Source: JBEKCP01 sp049509515
GTDB taxonomy: Bacteria > Planctomycetota > Planctomycetia > Pirellulales > Thermoguttaceae
Assembly: GCA_049509515.1 (NCBI GenBank)
Contig: JBEKZV010000017.1
Span: 1 to 64,000, forward strand
Direction: 5' to 3'
Length of the DNA stretch: 64,000 nt
The notes beneath the pieces were generated by a model, which saw only the letters and a list, made by a program, of their open reading frames with translations, was not told where the DNA came from and searched no databases. Positions 47,250 to 56,200 of this stretch are shown here, piece after piece (within the stretch, counting starts at the first letter, position 1; the number at the start of each line of letters is the position of its first letter). The position numbers and the translations under genes are program-made.

Positions 47250-47870
47250 TGCCCCTGCGGAAAAGTAAATCGCCCCACCGCAAGAAGTGCCAAGTTCCTG
47301 ATGAAGCTGGCCCGAGCACCACCGACCTCGAAGATTTCGCAGCCGTTCTCGGTGGAGGCAGAAGAACGGCGGCAGGAGGCGCGCGGAAAGAAGCGGCGGA
47401 AGTGAAAACGGCGGTCACACGCCGGGCGGACCACCAGCGCGGCGAAGATCGCCCAAGCCGTACGTACCGAGAAAGGCTTTCCCGCGGGGGTGCGGGAAGA
47501 AGACTGCCGACTGTCGCACACCCGGCCTGTATGGCGGCTGGAGAACGGCCAAGCGGTGCTGGTGGCCTATGAAATCTATCGCGGCCCGCGGAATCAATAC
47601 GGCAAGATCCTCGGCGTCTTCGGCCGCAGCGAGTTCGGGGCTGAAATCACCCTGGCCATCGCGTATCAGGTGTACATCGTCGCGCTGTCGTTCGACAAAG
47701 TATGCTTGCTGATGAACTTCTTCCAGCACCTGAAACTGTGGAAGTCGCAGGCTGACGCCCTGTTGAAGCAGTTGGCGCGACAATGGCAGGAGGAGTTCGA
47801 TCGGCTGTGCCTGCTGCTGGCAAACTCGCTGGTGGTGCATACCGATGAGACGGGCTGGAGCTATTGCCGC
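47250..47870 (+). pseudogene. IS66-like transposase fragment with internal stop
   Basis: In one frame the sequence reads CPCGKVNRPTARS, KLARAPPTSKISQPFS, a TGA stop at 47403-47405, then RTEKAFPAGVREEDC, VWRLENGQAVLVAYEIYRGP and FDKVCLLMNFFQ, ending in VVHTDETGWS. The last block is the first catalytic Asp motif of IS66-type transposases. Everything beyond that Asp motif is missing because the frame runs directly into a sulfatase sequence at 47871. No terminal inverted repeats were found. This is a dead, partly deleted transposase gene. Confidence 0.75.
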
Positions 47871-48348
47871 TGCCTGCTGGGGGCGCCGCTGGCAGCGTTG
47901 CCTGCCGAACAGGCGATGGCGGCTGCCGAGGCCGCCGAGCGGCCGAACATCCTGTTCATCATGTCCGACGACCACGCCGCGCAGGCCGTCAGCGCGTACA
48001 ATGGACGGATCAACCGGACACCGAATCTCGACCGGCCTGCCCGCGAGGGAATGCGGCTGGATACCTGCTTCTGCACGAACTCGATCTGCACGCCCAGCCG
48101 CGCCAGCATCATCACCGGCAAGTACAGCCACAAGAACGGGCTGCCGGTGTTCAACCGCTTCGACAGAACCCAGCCTACCGTGGCCAAGTACCTTCAGGCG
48201 GCCGGCTACTACGCGGGCATGATCGGCAAGTGGCATCTCGGCGGCGACCCGACCGGCTTCGACTACTGGAATATCGTGTCCGGCCGGGGCGTCTATTTCG
48301 ACCCCCGTGTTCATCGACCCGTCGGGCCGCCGGGTCATTCAGGGCTAA
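47871..48348 (+). pseudogene. N-terminal sulfatase fragment fused to the transposase relic
   Basis: The frame continues without a stop from the transposase relic into a type I sulfatase. A signal-peptide remnant (LLGAPLAALPAEQAMA) is followed by RPNILFIMSDDHA, the active-site motif CTPSRASIITGKY (the Cys matured to formylglycine, about 48088) and GKWHLGG. Near 48302-48306 a run of five C causes a +1 shift; in the corrected frame FIDPSGRRVIQG follows and then a TAA at 48346-48348. The remaining two thirds of a sulfatase are absent. The fusion is continuous from ATG 47490 to 48380 but cannot be a functional enzyme. Confidence 0.82.
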
Positions 48349-49121
48349 CCGCTCCAGCGTTGCGCCGAAAGTCCCATTAACTCATCCGTTTCCGAGACTT
48401 GTCGAAATACCACCGGTTTCTCGGAACGAAGGCAGGCCAACGAACCTGCGTCGGTCACCCCCTCCTCCGCGCGCAAGCGATAGGGCCGGCGTCAAAAAGC
48501 CAGAAAACTCCCGGTTTTTCTTAACGCTCGGCCGGCAATTTGACACTCTCGCCTGACTTTTCAGCCGAGGCAGCCAATTGACAGGATGAGCATTACGCCG
48601 CCGTGACACCATCGGCCGCGGTCGCGGCAATCGACGGGGTGGCGGCCGACGTGCTTATCGGCACCTGAGATGCGGACACCTCCTATGACTTGGATGGTGC
48701 GACACCTCCTAGCACGGGCCGGGGAGCGGTGAGAGGGGCTTAGCGGGGCTAGCGGTGGCCAGTATGCCGTTCGCTCGCTAGTCCGCCGTGCGCTGGGCTA
48801 GCCGGCCGAGGCGACGCTAAGGCACCGGACGCAGCAAGCCCCAACGAGCATTTCGCCTCGCTCTTGCGATCTGTTGCGCGACAAGCCGCAGATCAGGAAA
48901 TACTCAGCAGTACCAGTTGGAATGCGTGAGGAAGTGATGGGGCCATTGCAGAAACTCTGGCCCAGAAGTATCATGGTGGTGGTATTCCCCACGACGGAAG
49001 GGGCTGACGGCCGACAACCTTGTGCTCTGACGAGGCGAGAGCCAAGGTGGAGGCGAGTGGAAGATAGCACCAGGAGTCCCAAGCGTGATCGCAGCAAACC
49101 GTAATGCAAAAGGAGCGAGTT
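48349..49121. other. 770-bp region without a supported gene
   Basis: No gene is supported. Minor structures are a short direct repeat GACACCTCCTA near 48675 and 48703, and an inverted pair CTTAGCG / CGCTAAG spanning about 48738-48821 with several CTAGC words between. The last bases carry AAAGGAGCG for the next gene. Confidence 0.4.
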
Positions 49122-50003
49122 ATGCGAGCCTCCGTTAACGTCAACATTGACAAGCAGATTGCCTGCAGTAGCGCCACGAGGCCGGTCGGTCAGCGACGCC
49201 CCCGGCACCTCCCAGGCCACAGCGCCGCTTGGCTCTTGGCGGTGCTGAGCGGCGTAGGGGTCATCGGCTGCTCGCCTGCCAATGAAGAGGAAAAGGTGAC
49301 AACGAAGGTCGCCAGCGACGGGACACTCGCCGCAACTCCGGTGATTCGGGATGCGACGGTCTCAGTCCCCCGGAACGCTGGTCCGGCCGCCAGGTGTGTC
49401 GCGTCCTTCTTCCAGGACTGGAAAGCAAAGCACTACGAAGCAATGCACGGGAGACTTGTGAGTGCTCGCCCTCTCGACGCATTCCGGAACGCCCTTACTC
49501 GAACACCGGTACGGTGGCGAAGCGTGGAGATCTTGCAAGAAACCGGGGAAGAAGGCGATCGAAGTGTTTCTTTCTCCATGGAGCTGACGGACCTGCTTTC
49601 CGTGATGAGCGCCTACGCCTGCAACTACGCGCCGACCTCTCCCATCTGCGGTAAGGCCTCCGAGGCTAATCCTTTTCCCGAGACGCCAAACAGCTTGGGT
49701 ATTGAAACCTTCTGTGGCATTAAGCAGACCTGGCGCGTAGTTGGTCGCGGCGACGATCTCAGGATTCGAGTGGGAGAGAGTCCCAACGAGAACATTCTTC
49801 GTTACTTCACGGACGCAGCGGAGCGAACTTACGACTCGAGCGCCTCGTCAGCGCCCATGTTCGACTTGAACATGGCCCGAGTGTTGGTTGAGCTTTCCAA
49901 GTACGTCGGAGTGGATCACGCCGAAAAGAAGAGGATAATGGGCGAGATCAAACCACGGGCCCAATTGGGTCTGGAACACTACCAGAAGAGCGATCGCAGG
50001 TAG
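49122..50003 (+). CDS. Putative lipoprotein of unknown function
   Basis: This 293-residue protein has a basic N terminus, a hydrophobic segment (AAWLLAVLSGVGVIGC) ending in a lipobox-like VIGC, then a soluble domain. The domain has a helical part (CVASFFQDWKAKHYEAMHGR) resembling the NTF2-like domains that often follow such anchors, and a C-terminal helical tail. ATG 49122 is preceded by AAAGGAGCG; an ATG six codons upstream overlaps that site. It sits 150 bp before the TIR protein on the same strand. I do not recognise a function. Confidence 0.65.
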   Translation: MRASVNVNIDKQIACSSATRPVGQRRPRHLPGHSAAWLLAVLSGVGVIGCSPANEEEKVTTKVASDGTLAATPVIRDATVSVPRNAGPAARCVASFFQDWKAKHYEAMHGRLVSARPLDAFRNALTRTPVRWRSVEILQETGEEGDRSVSFSMELTDLLSVMSAYACNYAPTSPICGKASEANPFPETPNSLGIETFCGIKQTWRVVGRGDDLRIRVGESPNENILRYFTDAAERTYDSSASSAPMFDLNMARVLVELSKYVGVDHAEKKRIMGEIKPRAQLGLEHYQKSDRR

Positions 50004-50154
50004 GGCGCCGGCGCGGCGCAGACGCCAGCGGGAAGCGAGGAGACTCTGAAACGGTGGCTGAAAGAGGAACTTGGTGCAATGCGGCTAACCACGCAATTGC
50101 CCGGCGGCGGGTGGTGATGTCACCATAATCGTAACGACAAAGGAACAGGAGCCC

Positions 50155-51450
50155 ATGAGCTACGATATGTTCATCAGCTACGCCAGCGGAGATGAGCAGA
50201 TTGCCCGTCGGATCGTCGAGTCTCTCCAGGGCTACGGTCTCCGTTGCTGGATCGACAAACAGAACCTGCGGTTCACGGGCAAATACGACCGGGAGATCGA
50301 GCGGGCGATCCGCGCCAGCCGCATGGTCCTTTGGCTGGCCTCGCCGCGGTCGATCGCCAGTGACTACGTGAAGTTCGAGATTGCCACGGCCGTGGGGAAC
50401 AACAAATTGATCGGGCCGGTGTACCTGGAACCCATGGACGCGGCCCGCATGCCCGCCCCGTTCAATCTGAAACTGGCCAACGTCCAGGGGATTCAGTGGT
50501 TTGAGGGGCCGGAGGAGGCAACCCTGGAGAGGTTGGCTACCGAAGTTCGCGTCCTGGTTGACCGCGTTCGGCGCCGCAAGACGGCCGCAATTTGCGGCAT
50601 CGGCGCCGGCCTCCTGCTGCTGGCGGCCTTGGCAGTTTGGCAACTGTTGCCATTGTGGCGCGGGGCCAACATCCCGAACGACCCATCGCAGGGGTCCTTG
50701 CAGTCCTCCGGGCCGTGGCAGACGCCCGCCGCCACGCCGTTGCCTGCCGCGGTGGCGCAGTTGCCGGCGGCGGACGTACTGAAGATCGCCTACAGTGGCT
50801 ATCCGCCCGCGGCCCCCACCGACGGCGAGCGTCCGGCGCTCGACTTCGCGATTCTCGCTCGGCGGCATACGGAAACGAGCTTTGCGCAGCTCAAGGACGG
50901 TGCGGCCCTGCCCTCGGAGAAAGACGACTACTTCCTCGTCGCCCGACCGTTGACCCGCGGGTTCCTCTACGTTTTCCAAGTCGACTCCGCCGGCAAGAAG
51001 ACGTGGCTGTTTCCCAAGAACGCAACGTCGAAGCATTCTTCCGGCAGCAATCCGGTCGAGGCCCGCAAGGTGCTCCAGGTTCCCTCGGTCGAGTTGGATC
51101 GGGTGCTCTTCCTGGACACCACGCCTGGAATCGAGCACGTCTACGCCGTGTTCTCGGCCACCCCGTGGGCCGAATTGGAGCGGGCCCTTTCGCATCCGAA
51201 GCCCGCGCCGGAGAAACCCGGCAGACGGCCGGATCCTTCGCTGCTGGCGGCAACGGTCCGAAGTCCCAACGGCCTAGCCCTGCGGGGTGTTGGCGGAACG
51301 CGGCTCACGACCGGGGCAATCGGCGATTCCTTCGTTGTCCAGCGCATGGAAGGGCAGAAGAGCTGGTCGCTGCCGCTTGCCTCCGATCCGATTCTAGCCG
51401 GCGGGTCGTTCCTGGTGATCGAGCGGTGGTTCGAACATGTCGAATTCTAA
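50155..51450 (+). CDS. TIR domain - transmembrane - DUF4384 protein
   Basis: The 431-residue protein starts with a TIR domain (about 1-135): YDMFISYASGDEQIARRIVE (box 1), a central CWIDKQNL, and SIASDYVKFEIATAV with Glu75 at the position of the catalytic Glu of NAD-cleaving TIR domains. A single membrane segment follows (about 145-167, CGIGAGLLLLAALAVWQLL) and then a DUF4384-like domain (about 205-345, ending in VYAVFSATPW) on the other side of the membrane. GGAACAGGAG precedes ATG 50155. It is followed directly by a TPR-CHAT gene, a partnership that suggests membrane-spanning signalling with an NADase or scaffold output. Confidence 0.85.
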   Translation: MSYDMFISYASGDEQIARRIVESLQGYGLRCWIDKQNLRFTGKYDREIERAIRASRMVLWLASPRSIASDYVKFEIATAVGNNKLIGPVYLEPMDAARMPAPFNLKLANVQGIQWFEGPEEATLERLATEVRVLVDRVRRRKTAAICGIGAGLLLLAALAVWQLLPLWRGANIPNDPSQGSLQSSGPWQTPAATPLPAAVAQLPAADVLKIAYSGYPPAAPTDGERPALDFAILARRHTETSFAQLKDGAALPSEKDDYFLVARPLTRGFLYVFQVDSAGKKTWLFPKNATSKHSSGSNPVEARKVLQVPSVELDRVLFLDTTPGIEHVYAVFSATPWAELERALSHPKPAPEKPGRRPDPSLLAATVRSPNGLALRGVGGTRLTTGAIGDSFVVQRMEGQKSWSLPLASDPILAGGSFLVIERWFEHVEF

Positions 51451-51453
51451 GGC

Positions 51454-51492
51454 TCCCCTCTCCTCTCGGGAGAGGGGCGAGGGGTGAGGGTG
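51454..51492. repeat. CCCTCTCC...GGGTGAGGG dispersed repeat at the TIR/CHAT junction
   Basis: Between the TIR stop and the CHAT gene the DNA reads CCCCTCTCCTCTCGGGAGAG followed by GGGCGAGGGGTGAGGGTG. The CTCTCTCGGGAGAG-like centre can form a hairpin. The same unit recurs in the O-antigen ligase (58792-58950) and the permease (60317-60365). It supplies the purine-rich stretch and the GTG that I take as the CHAT gene start. Confidence 0.75.
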
Positions 51493-54167
51493 TGGGCGGT
51501 TGGAAGTTCTCTCAGGGCCTCATAATCAACGCGAGGTGGAACATTAGAACGATACCGCTATTTGTCGTTGTGGTGGCTGTTGCCGCCACCGTAACCATCC
51601 GCGACCTCACTAGCGGGCAAACGCCGCCGGGGAAGACTGCGGCGGCTGAATCTGACGAAGAGCGCGCCGACGAGCTTTACCAGAAGGCATTGGCCCTCAA
51701 AGAGGCGGGCAAGTACGCCGAAGGACTCCCGGTTGCCAGGGATTTGGTCGAGGCGGCGAAGGTTGCCTTTGGTTCGGAAGACATTAACTACGCCGTGAGC
51801 GTGAGCATTCTCGGCGATATGTACACGTCCACGGGCGAGTACGCCAAGGCGGAGCCGCTCTATCAGCAGGCGCTCGCGATCGCGAAGAGAGCCCTGGGGG
51901 AAAGCCATCCGGATTATGCCGCGAGTCTCGGCAACCTCGCCGCGCTGTACGAGGCCACGGGTGAGTACGCCAAGGCCGAGCCGCTCTGCCAGCAGGCGAT
52001 TGCGATCCGGAAGAAAGCCCTGGGGGAGAACCATCCGGATTACGCCACGAGCCTGAACAATCTCGCCGCGCTGTACCAGTCCATGAGTTACTACGCCAAG
52101 GCCGAGCCGCTCTACCAGCAGGCGCTGGCGATCAAGAAGAAGGCCCAGGGGGACTCCCATCCGGATTACGCCACGAGTCTGAACAGGCTCGCCGCACTGT
52201 ACGAGTCCATGGGTGAGTACGCCAAGGCCGAGCCGCTCTGCCAGCCGGTGCTGGCGATCCGGAAGAGGGCCCTGGGCGAGACCCATCCGAGTTATGCCAG
52301 GGGTGTGATCGGTCTCGCTTGGCTGTACGCCGCATGGGATCAACCCGAACGGGCATTATCTCGCTTCGTACAAGGGCTGGAATCGCTTCACGGGCATACC
52401 GCCAGGGTATTGATTGGGCTCCCTGAGCGGAGGCAGATTGCTTACGTGCAGTATCATTGGTTTCAAGTGGAGGCATTTCTGAGTTTCGTCCTTCAGCACG
52501 TGAAGCTCAAGGAGGTCGAAAGCCAAGGCGCCGAGTGGCTTGCACGTTGGAAGGCGCTGGCCAGCGAGGTTCAAACCGAGAGGCAGCGGCTCCTGCGACA
52601 AAGCAAGGACCCCAAGCTGCGAGAGTTAGTCGGACAATTGACGGCGGCCCGGCAGGAACTGGCCCAACTGACCTTGAGCCCGCCGCCGAAGATGAAGCCG
52701 CAAGATGTCCAGCATCGCCGGGATGCCGCGGAGACAGAAGTCGGGGACCTGGAGTCGAAGCTGGCCCAGGAGAGCAGTCAGTTTGCCAACGAGCGCCGCA
52801 TCGGCCAGACCACGCTTGCAGCGATCGCTGCGGCCATGCCGGCCGATAGCGTGCTACTGGACTACGCCAAGTTCCATAACTTCAATTTCAAGGCAACAGG
52901 GAAAGAACAACCCTGGAGCGATTGTCACTATGTTGTCTTCATCACCGCGGCGGGCAAACAGCCCCGGCTGGTGCTGGTCGATCTCGGCCTCGCACAGCCT
53001 GTCGATGATGCGATCGCTGAATTCCGCAAAGCCCTCGAAAAGGTGGAAAAAGGCCAACGGCCCAAGGATGACCAGGAGATTCGCGAGAAGCTCCGGGCTA
53101 TCAGGAAGCTGGTCCTCGACCCTGCGCTGCCACACATTCGCGACAAGCAGCGCTGGATCGTCTGCCCTGACGGACAACTCGCGCTGGTACCGTTCGAAGC
53201 ATTGCCCATCACCGGAGGCAAATACCTCATCGAGATCAAGAAGCTCAGCTACCTGGGCGCCGGCCGCGAGGCCGTGGCCTACGTGGGGCCAATCCACGAA
53301 ACGGCGGCCGCGAAGCCCGCGGTGCTGGTCGGCGATCCCGATTTCAACTTGTCGCCCGAGGCCCAACTGGCCGAGTTGCAGCGGATCAAGCTGGCCGAGG
53401 ATGCCGTGGTGATGCGCGGCGTGGGTGGCTCGCGAGAGCTCCGGCAAGTACTGTTCTCGCCGCTCCCGGCCACCGGCCAGGAGGTGGAAGCGGCGGCCAA
53501 TCTGATCGGCGGCCGGAAGTACGTCCGGCAGCAGGCGTTGAAGGCAGTGGTCAGACAGGTCTCGGCCCCCGAAGTGCTCTATCTGGCCACGCACGGCTTC
53601 TTCCTCCCCGATCAGCAGTGGACCCCGGAGAAAGACACCCTTTCGTTGACGACGTTCACCACGCGGGGCACAGGTTTCGGGGCCGGGCCGGGCATGGCCG
53701 ACTTTGCCGAGCCAGGCCCGCGGATTGAAAACCCGCTGTTGCGTTGTGGCCTGGCGCTGGCCGGGGCCAACCGCCGGGAAGCTGCTCAGGGCCGGAACGA
53801 CGTGGACGATGGCATCCTCACCGGCATGGAGGTCGCCGGGCTGGACCTCTGGGGAACGAGGTTGGTTGTGCTTTCGGCCTGCGAGACCGGCCTGGGCGAC
53901 GTGCAGGTGGGCGAGGGCGTGATGGGTTTGCGGCGGGCGTTCTTCCTGGCCGGCGCCCGCCGGGTGCTTTCCACCCTCTGGATGGTGCCCGACAAACAGA
54001 CCCAGGAGTTGATGACCGACTTCATTACCCGTTGGAAGGCCGGCACGCCCGGGGTCGATGCGCTGCGCGATGCGCAAATTGCGATGATCCAGCAGATGCG
54101 CGAGCAGCACGGTCACGCCCATCCGTTCTACTGGGCCGCGTTCACAATGACCGGGGACTGGAGGTAA
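51492..54167 (+). CDS. TPR-CHAT caspase-like protein with membrane anchor
   Basis: This protein of about 891 residues has an N-terminal membrane segment (TIPLFVVVVAVAATVTI), about six kinesin-light-chain type TPRs (residues about 55-300, GEYAKAEPLYQQALAI repeats), a coiled-coil-rich middle (about 340-450) and a C-terminal CHAT domain. The catalytic His is in YLATHGFF (about residue 701) and the Cys in VLSACETGLGD (about residue 797), so the caspase-like dyad is intact. GTG 51492 is the best in-frame start I see; an ATT at 51543 behind GAGGTGG is an alternative, so the exact N terminus is uncertain. It follows the TIR gene by 41 bp. Partnered CHAT proteases in other systems are activated by a sensor and cleave host proteins. 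Confidence 0.85.
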   Translation: MGGWKFSQGLIINARWNIRTIPLFVVVVAVAATVTIRDLTSGQTPPGKTAAAESDEERADELYQKALALKEAGKYAEGLPVARDLVEAAKVAFGSEDINYAVSVSILGDMYTSTGEYAKAEPLYQQALAIAKRALGESHPDYAASLGNLAALYEATGEYAKAEPLCQQAIAIRKKALGENHPDYATSLNNLAALYQSMSYYAKAEPLYQQALAIKKKAQGDSHPDYATSLNRLAALYESMGEYAKAEPLCQPVLAIRKRALGETHPSYARGVIGLAWLYAAWDQPERALSRFVQGLESLHGHTARVLIGLPERRQIAYVQYHWFQVEAFLSFVLQHVKLKEVESQGAEWLARWKALASEVQTERQRLLRQSKDPKLRELVGQLTAARQELAQLTLSPPPKMKPQDVQHRRDAAETEVGDLESKLAQESSQFANERRIGQTTLAAIAAAMPADSVLLDYAKFHNFNFKATGKEQPWSDCHYVVFITAAGKQPRLVLVDLGLAQPVDDAIAEFRKALEKVEKGQRPKDDQEIREKLRAIRKLVLDPALPHIRDKQRWIVCPDGQLALVPFEALPITGGKYLIEIKKLSYLGAGREAVAYVGPIHETAAAKPAVLVGDPDFNLSPEAQLAELQRIKLAEDAVVMRGVGGSRELRQVLFSPLPATGQEVEAAANLIGGRKYVRQQALKAVVRQVSAPEVLYLATHGFFLPDQQWTPEKDTLSLTTFTTRGTGFGAGPGMADFAEPGPRIENPLLRCGLALAGANRREAAQGRNDVDDGILTGMEVAGLDLWGTRLVVLSACETGLGDVQVGEGVMGLRRAFFLAGARRVLSTLWMVPDKQTQELMTDFITRWKAGTPGVDALRDAQIAMIQQMREQHGHAHPFYWAAFTMTGDWR

Positions 54168-54944
54168 CGCGCATGTATGCCTTTTTCGCCGCATTCGACA
54201 CAACGCTGCGCGCCTCTCCCGTACCTTCCACGGCAGTCCGGGTGGGAGGTATAATCCAGGCTTCAAGAGCGGGGGCCGGCTACACGCATTGCAGGATACG
54301 CAAAAGATCGAGTAAAAGCTGAAATGGCGGGGCCGGACGACACGATTTTTGCAAAGGGGCAATGACGGAGCGCTGGCGACAAGGGCGAGCAATGGGGGCC
54401 AGGGTGGGCTAGCGGAGCGTGGGGCGGGCTAGGCCGTGGAGGGGGCGGGCGAATCGTCAAGAAGGACAGTTCAATGACCCCCCTCACAAGTTGTGCGAAA
54501 AGTCGAACTGTTCCCCCCTCTTTCGGCCTTGCAAGACCGCGCTTCGCCGGCCAAGCCTCTGTAGGCTAGCCTTGGATGGTCAGATTGGTCGATGCCATGC
54601 CCGATCTATAGCGCAGAATCTTCAGTCATGCAAACCGCGGAGTTCTTGGGGGCCGGCGCCGGCGTTTCGGCCGGGAAAGCGGGGTGTTTGCATGCGTTAA
54701 GGCACATTATGACACGGAGCTTGCTGAGGCTCGTTGGTAGGCTTGCCTCAGACCCTCGCGGCCAGCGGTATTCATGAGGGCGGTCCCTTTCCAGGATTTT
54801 CGGCTTTGCTGACCCTTTCCGATGACCTTTGCCATCGGTAGCTACCCGGCCGGGACGACCTTTGTCGGGGGGGCAGGACTTTCGCCTGCTGGAGCAAGAA
54901 ACCTTTCACGGTGCACACGGGCCAGGACACCAAGGAATAGAGGC
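54168..54944. other. 780-bp region between the CHAT gene and the repeat pair
   Basis: No gene is supported. The part 54260-54460 reads GGGTGGGCTAGCGG and GGGGCGGGCTAGGCC, loosely repeated. The composition here is more AT-rich than in the flanking CHAT gene. It may include a leader for the repeats at 54945, but I see no defined signal. Confidence 0.35.
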
Positions 54945-55057
54945 GCCCGCGACAGCTTCGTTCGATTTCAGCCGTCGCAGAGCGAATGAAGAGAGTGGCG
55001 CGGCGGTAACGAGCAGGAAGAGCCCGCGACAGCTTCGTTCGAACTCAGCCGTCGCAG
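54945..55057. CRISPR. CRISPR-like pair: two 36-bp repeats with one 41-bp spacer
   Basis: A 36-bp sequence occurs at 54945-54980 and 55022-55057 with two mismatches in the middle (GATTTCAG versus GAACTCAG). It begins GCCCGCGACAGCTTCGTTCG and ends CAGCCGTCGCAG; the ends are partly complementary (GCGACAGC against GCCGTCGC), giving a hairpin-capable repeat. The intervening 41 bp is unique. Repeat length, spacer length and partial dyad fit a CRISPR unit, and a TnpB/Cas12-like gene lies 130 bp away. With only two copies it may equally be an unrelated duplication, and no cas1/cas2 is present. Confidence 0.4.
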
Positions 55058-55186
55058 GGGCGGTGGACGTGAACGTCCATGATCCCTGCACTTACTCCGC
55101 GTTCCGCGAGCGGTACTGCCGCGTTGAGCTGGCAGCCCTTCTCTCGCTCGGCCTTGCGGTGGCCGGTTAGTCGTAACATGGTGTCA

Positions 55187-56197
55187 CTACTTGTCTTGCG
55201 TTGTTGCGAGGGGTGCCGGGGGGGTTTCTATCGCCACCAACCCGCTCGCATCGACAAGCTCGAACACGATCCCCTTGGCGTCGGCCTTCTCGCGTATCAG
55301 ACTCCGCAGCCGATCCCATGGGAATCCCCCTACGAAATCGTGTGCCAGATCATTATAACGAATTACGCCAAAGCGCCTACGGGCGGCATTGTTGACCAAT
55401 TGCGCTGCGGCCTCGTGGCAGGCCGAGTCGATCCGCCTGCGGTGTTTCGTGGAGGCGGCCTCGCGCCGTGCCTGAAACTTGGGTGGCCTATTCTCCGCCT
55501 TCTGGTCCTCGCTCCAACGACTTGACTTGCGTCGATGCTCCGCCTCCCATCGCTTGACCTGATCGGCGTGCAGCACCCATAGCTTTTCTTCCTTCGCGTT
55601 GAGCGCGACGAGCAGGGCATCCTTGTCAGTGCGTACGAACAGCACTCCCTCGGCCAATCGCGCCGGCTCGCGTGGCAACCAGGCAACTATCTTGCACATG
55701 ATGCGGTAGCTCGCTTTTTGGCCGCCACTGTCGCGGTCGGCTACTCCGCTGCGGTGATCGGCCGCGTTTGCTCTCAAGCGGTACAAGGCCAACTCGCCAA
55801 CCGCCGCCGCGCCAGAGACCATCTTGGCGAACGCCACAAGCTGCCGACGGTAGTTTCGGCCGCCGCGCAATCGCAGTGCCCATCGTCGCCCGCCTCGTCG
55901 TAGCGTGACATGCACGAGGGGAACGTTAGCCTTGCCGTACTCGGCCCGCCAGGCTCGGGACGGTATGGCAATCGGCGCCGGATAGCGGTAGGTCGGCAGC
56001 GAGGCCTCTCCAGTCCAGATCAGTTTGTAGCGCATGGCGCGGTACTTGCCTACAATCGCATGGTCGATTGCCGTTATCGCTTGCGGCGGGAGGGACGGGA
56101 ACCTCTCCGTCGCCTCGGGGTACAGGTACGTCTTTGGTTGTGGCGGTAGCTTGGCGTGGCCGTTGCGTCTCACGTCGCGGACATAATACTCAGTCAT
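55187..56197 (-). CDS. TnpB/Cas12-like RuvC-type protein, main (C-terminal) part
   Basis: The 336-residue product has a beta-rich N-terminal part (VPLVHVTLRRGGRRWALRL, then RNYRRQLVAFAKMVSG) and a C-terminal part that reads like a RuvC nuclease of the TnpB/Cas12 group: LFVRTDKDALLVAL, a helical stretch ending TKHRRRIDSACHEAAAQLV, then FGVIRYNDL and FPWDRLRSLIREKADAKGI. The RuvC-II position normally holding Glu has Asn/Asp in YND, and no C-terminal zinc ribbon or RuvC-III Asp follows, so DNA cleavage is doubtful. Two codons before its first Met, a TGA separates it from an in-frame N-terminal piece (56201-56425). The subtype is not determined. Confidence 0.5.
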   Translation of the reverse strand: MTEYYVRDVRRNGHAKLPPQPKTYLYPEATERFPSLPPQAITAIDHAIVGKYRAMRYKLIWTGEASLPTYRYPAPIAIPSRAWRAEYGKANVPLVHVTLRRGGRRWALRLRGGRNYRRQLVAFAKMVSGAAAVGELALYRLRANAADHRSGVADRDSGGQKASYRIMCKIVAWLPREPARLAEGVLFVRTDKDALLVALNAKEEKLWVLHADQVKRWEAEHRRKSSRWSEDQKAENRPPKFQARREAASTKHRRRIDSACHEAAAQLVNNAARRRFGVIRYNDLAHDFVGGFPWDRLRSLIREKADAKGIVFELVDASGLVAIETPPAPLATTQDK

Positions 56198-56200
56198 CAG

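Noticed and set aside
48700..48830. CTAGC-rich stretch as an attachment site or tRNA
   Set aside because: It has inverted words but no cloverleaf, no integrase nearby and no duplicated core.
52854..54392. A 512-codon minus-strand frame under the CHAT gene
   Set aside because: No motif is present. The plus-strand CHAT frame has intact catalytic His and Cys blocks.
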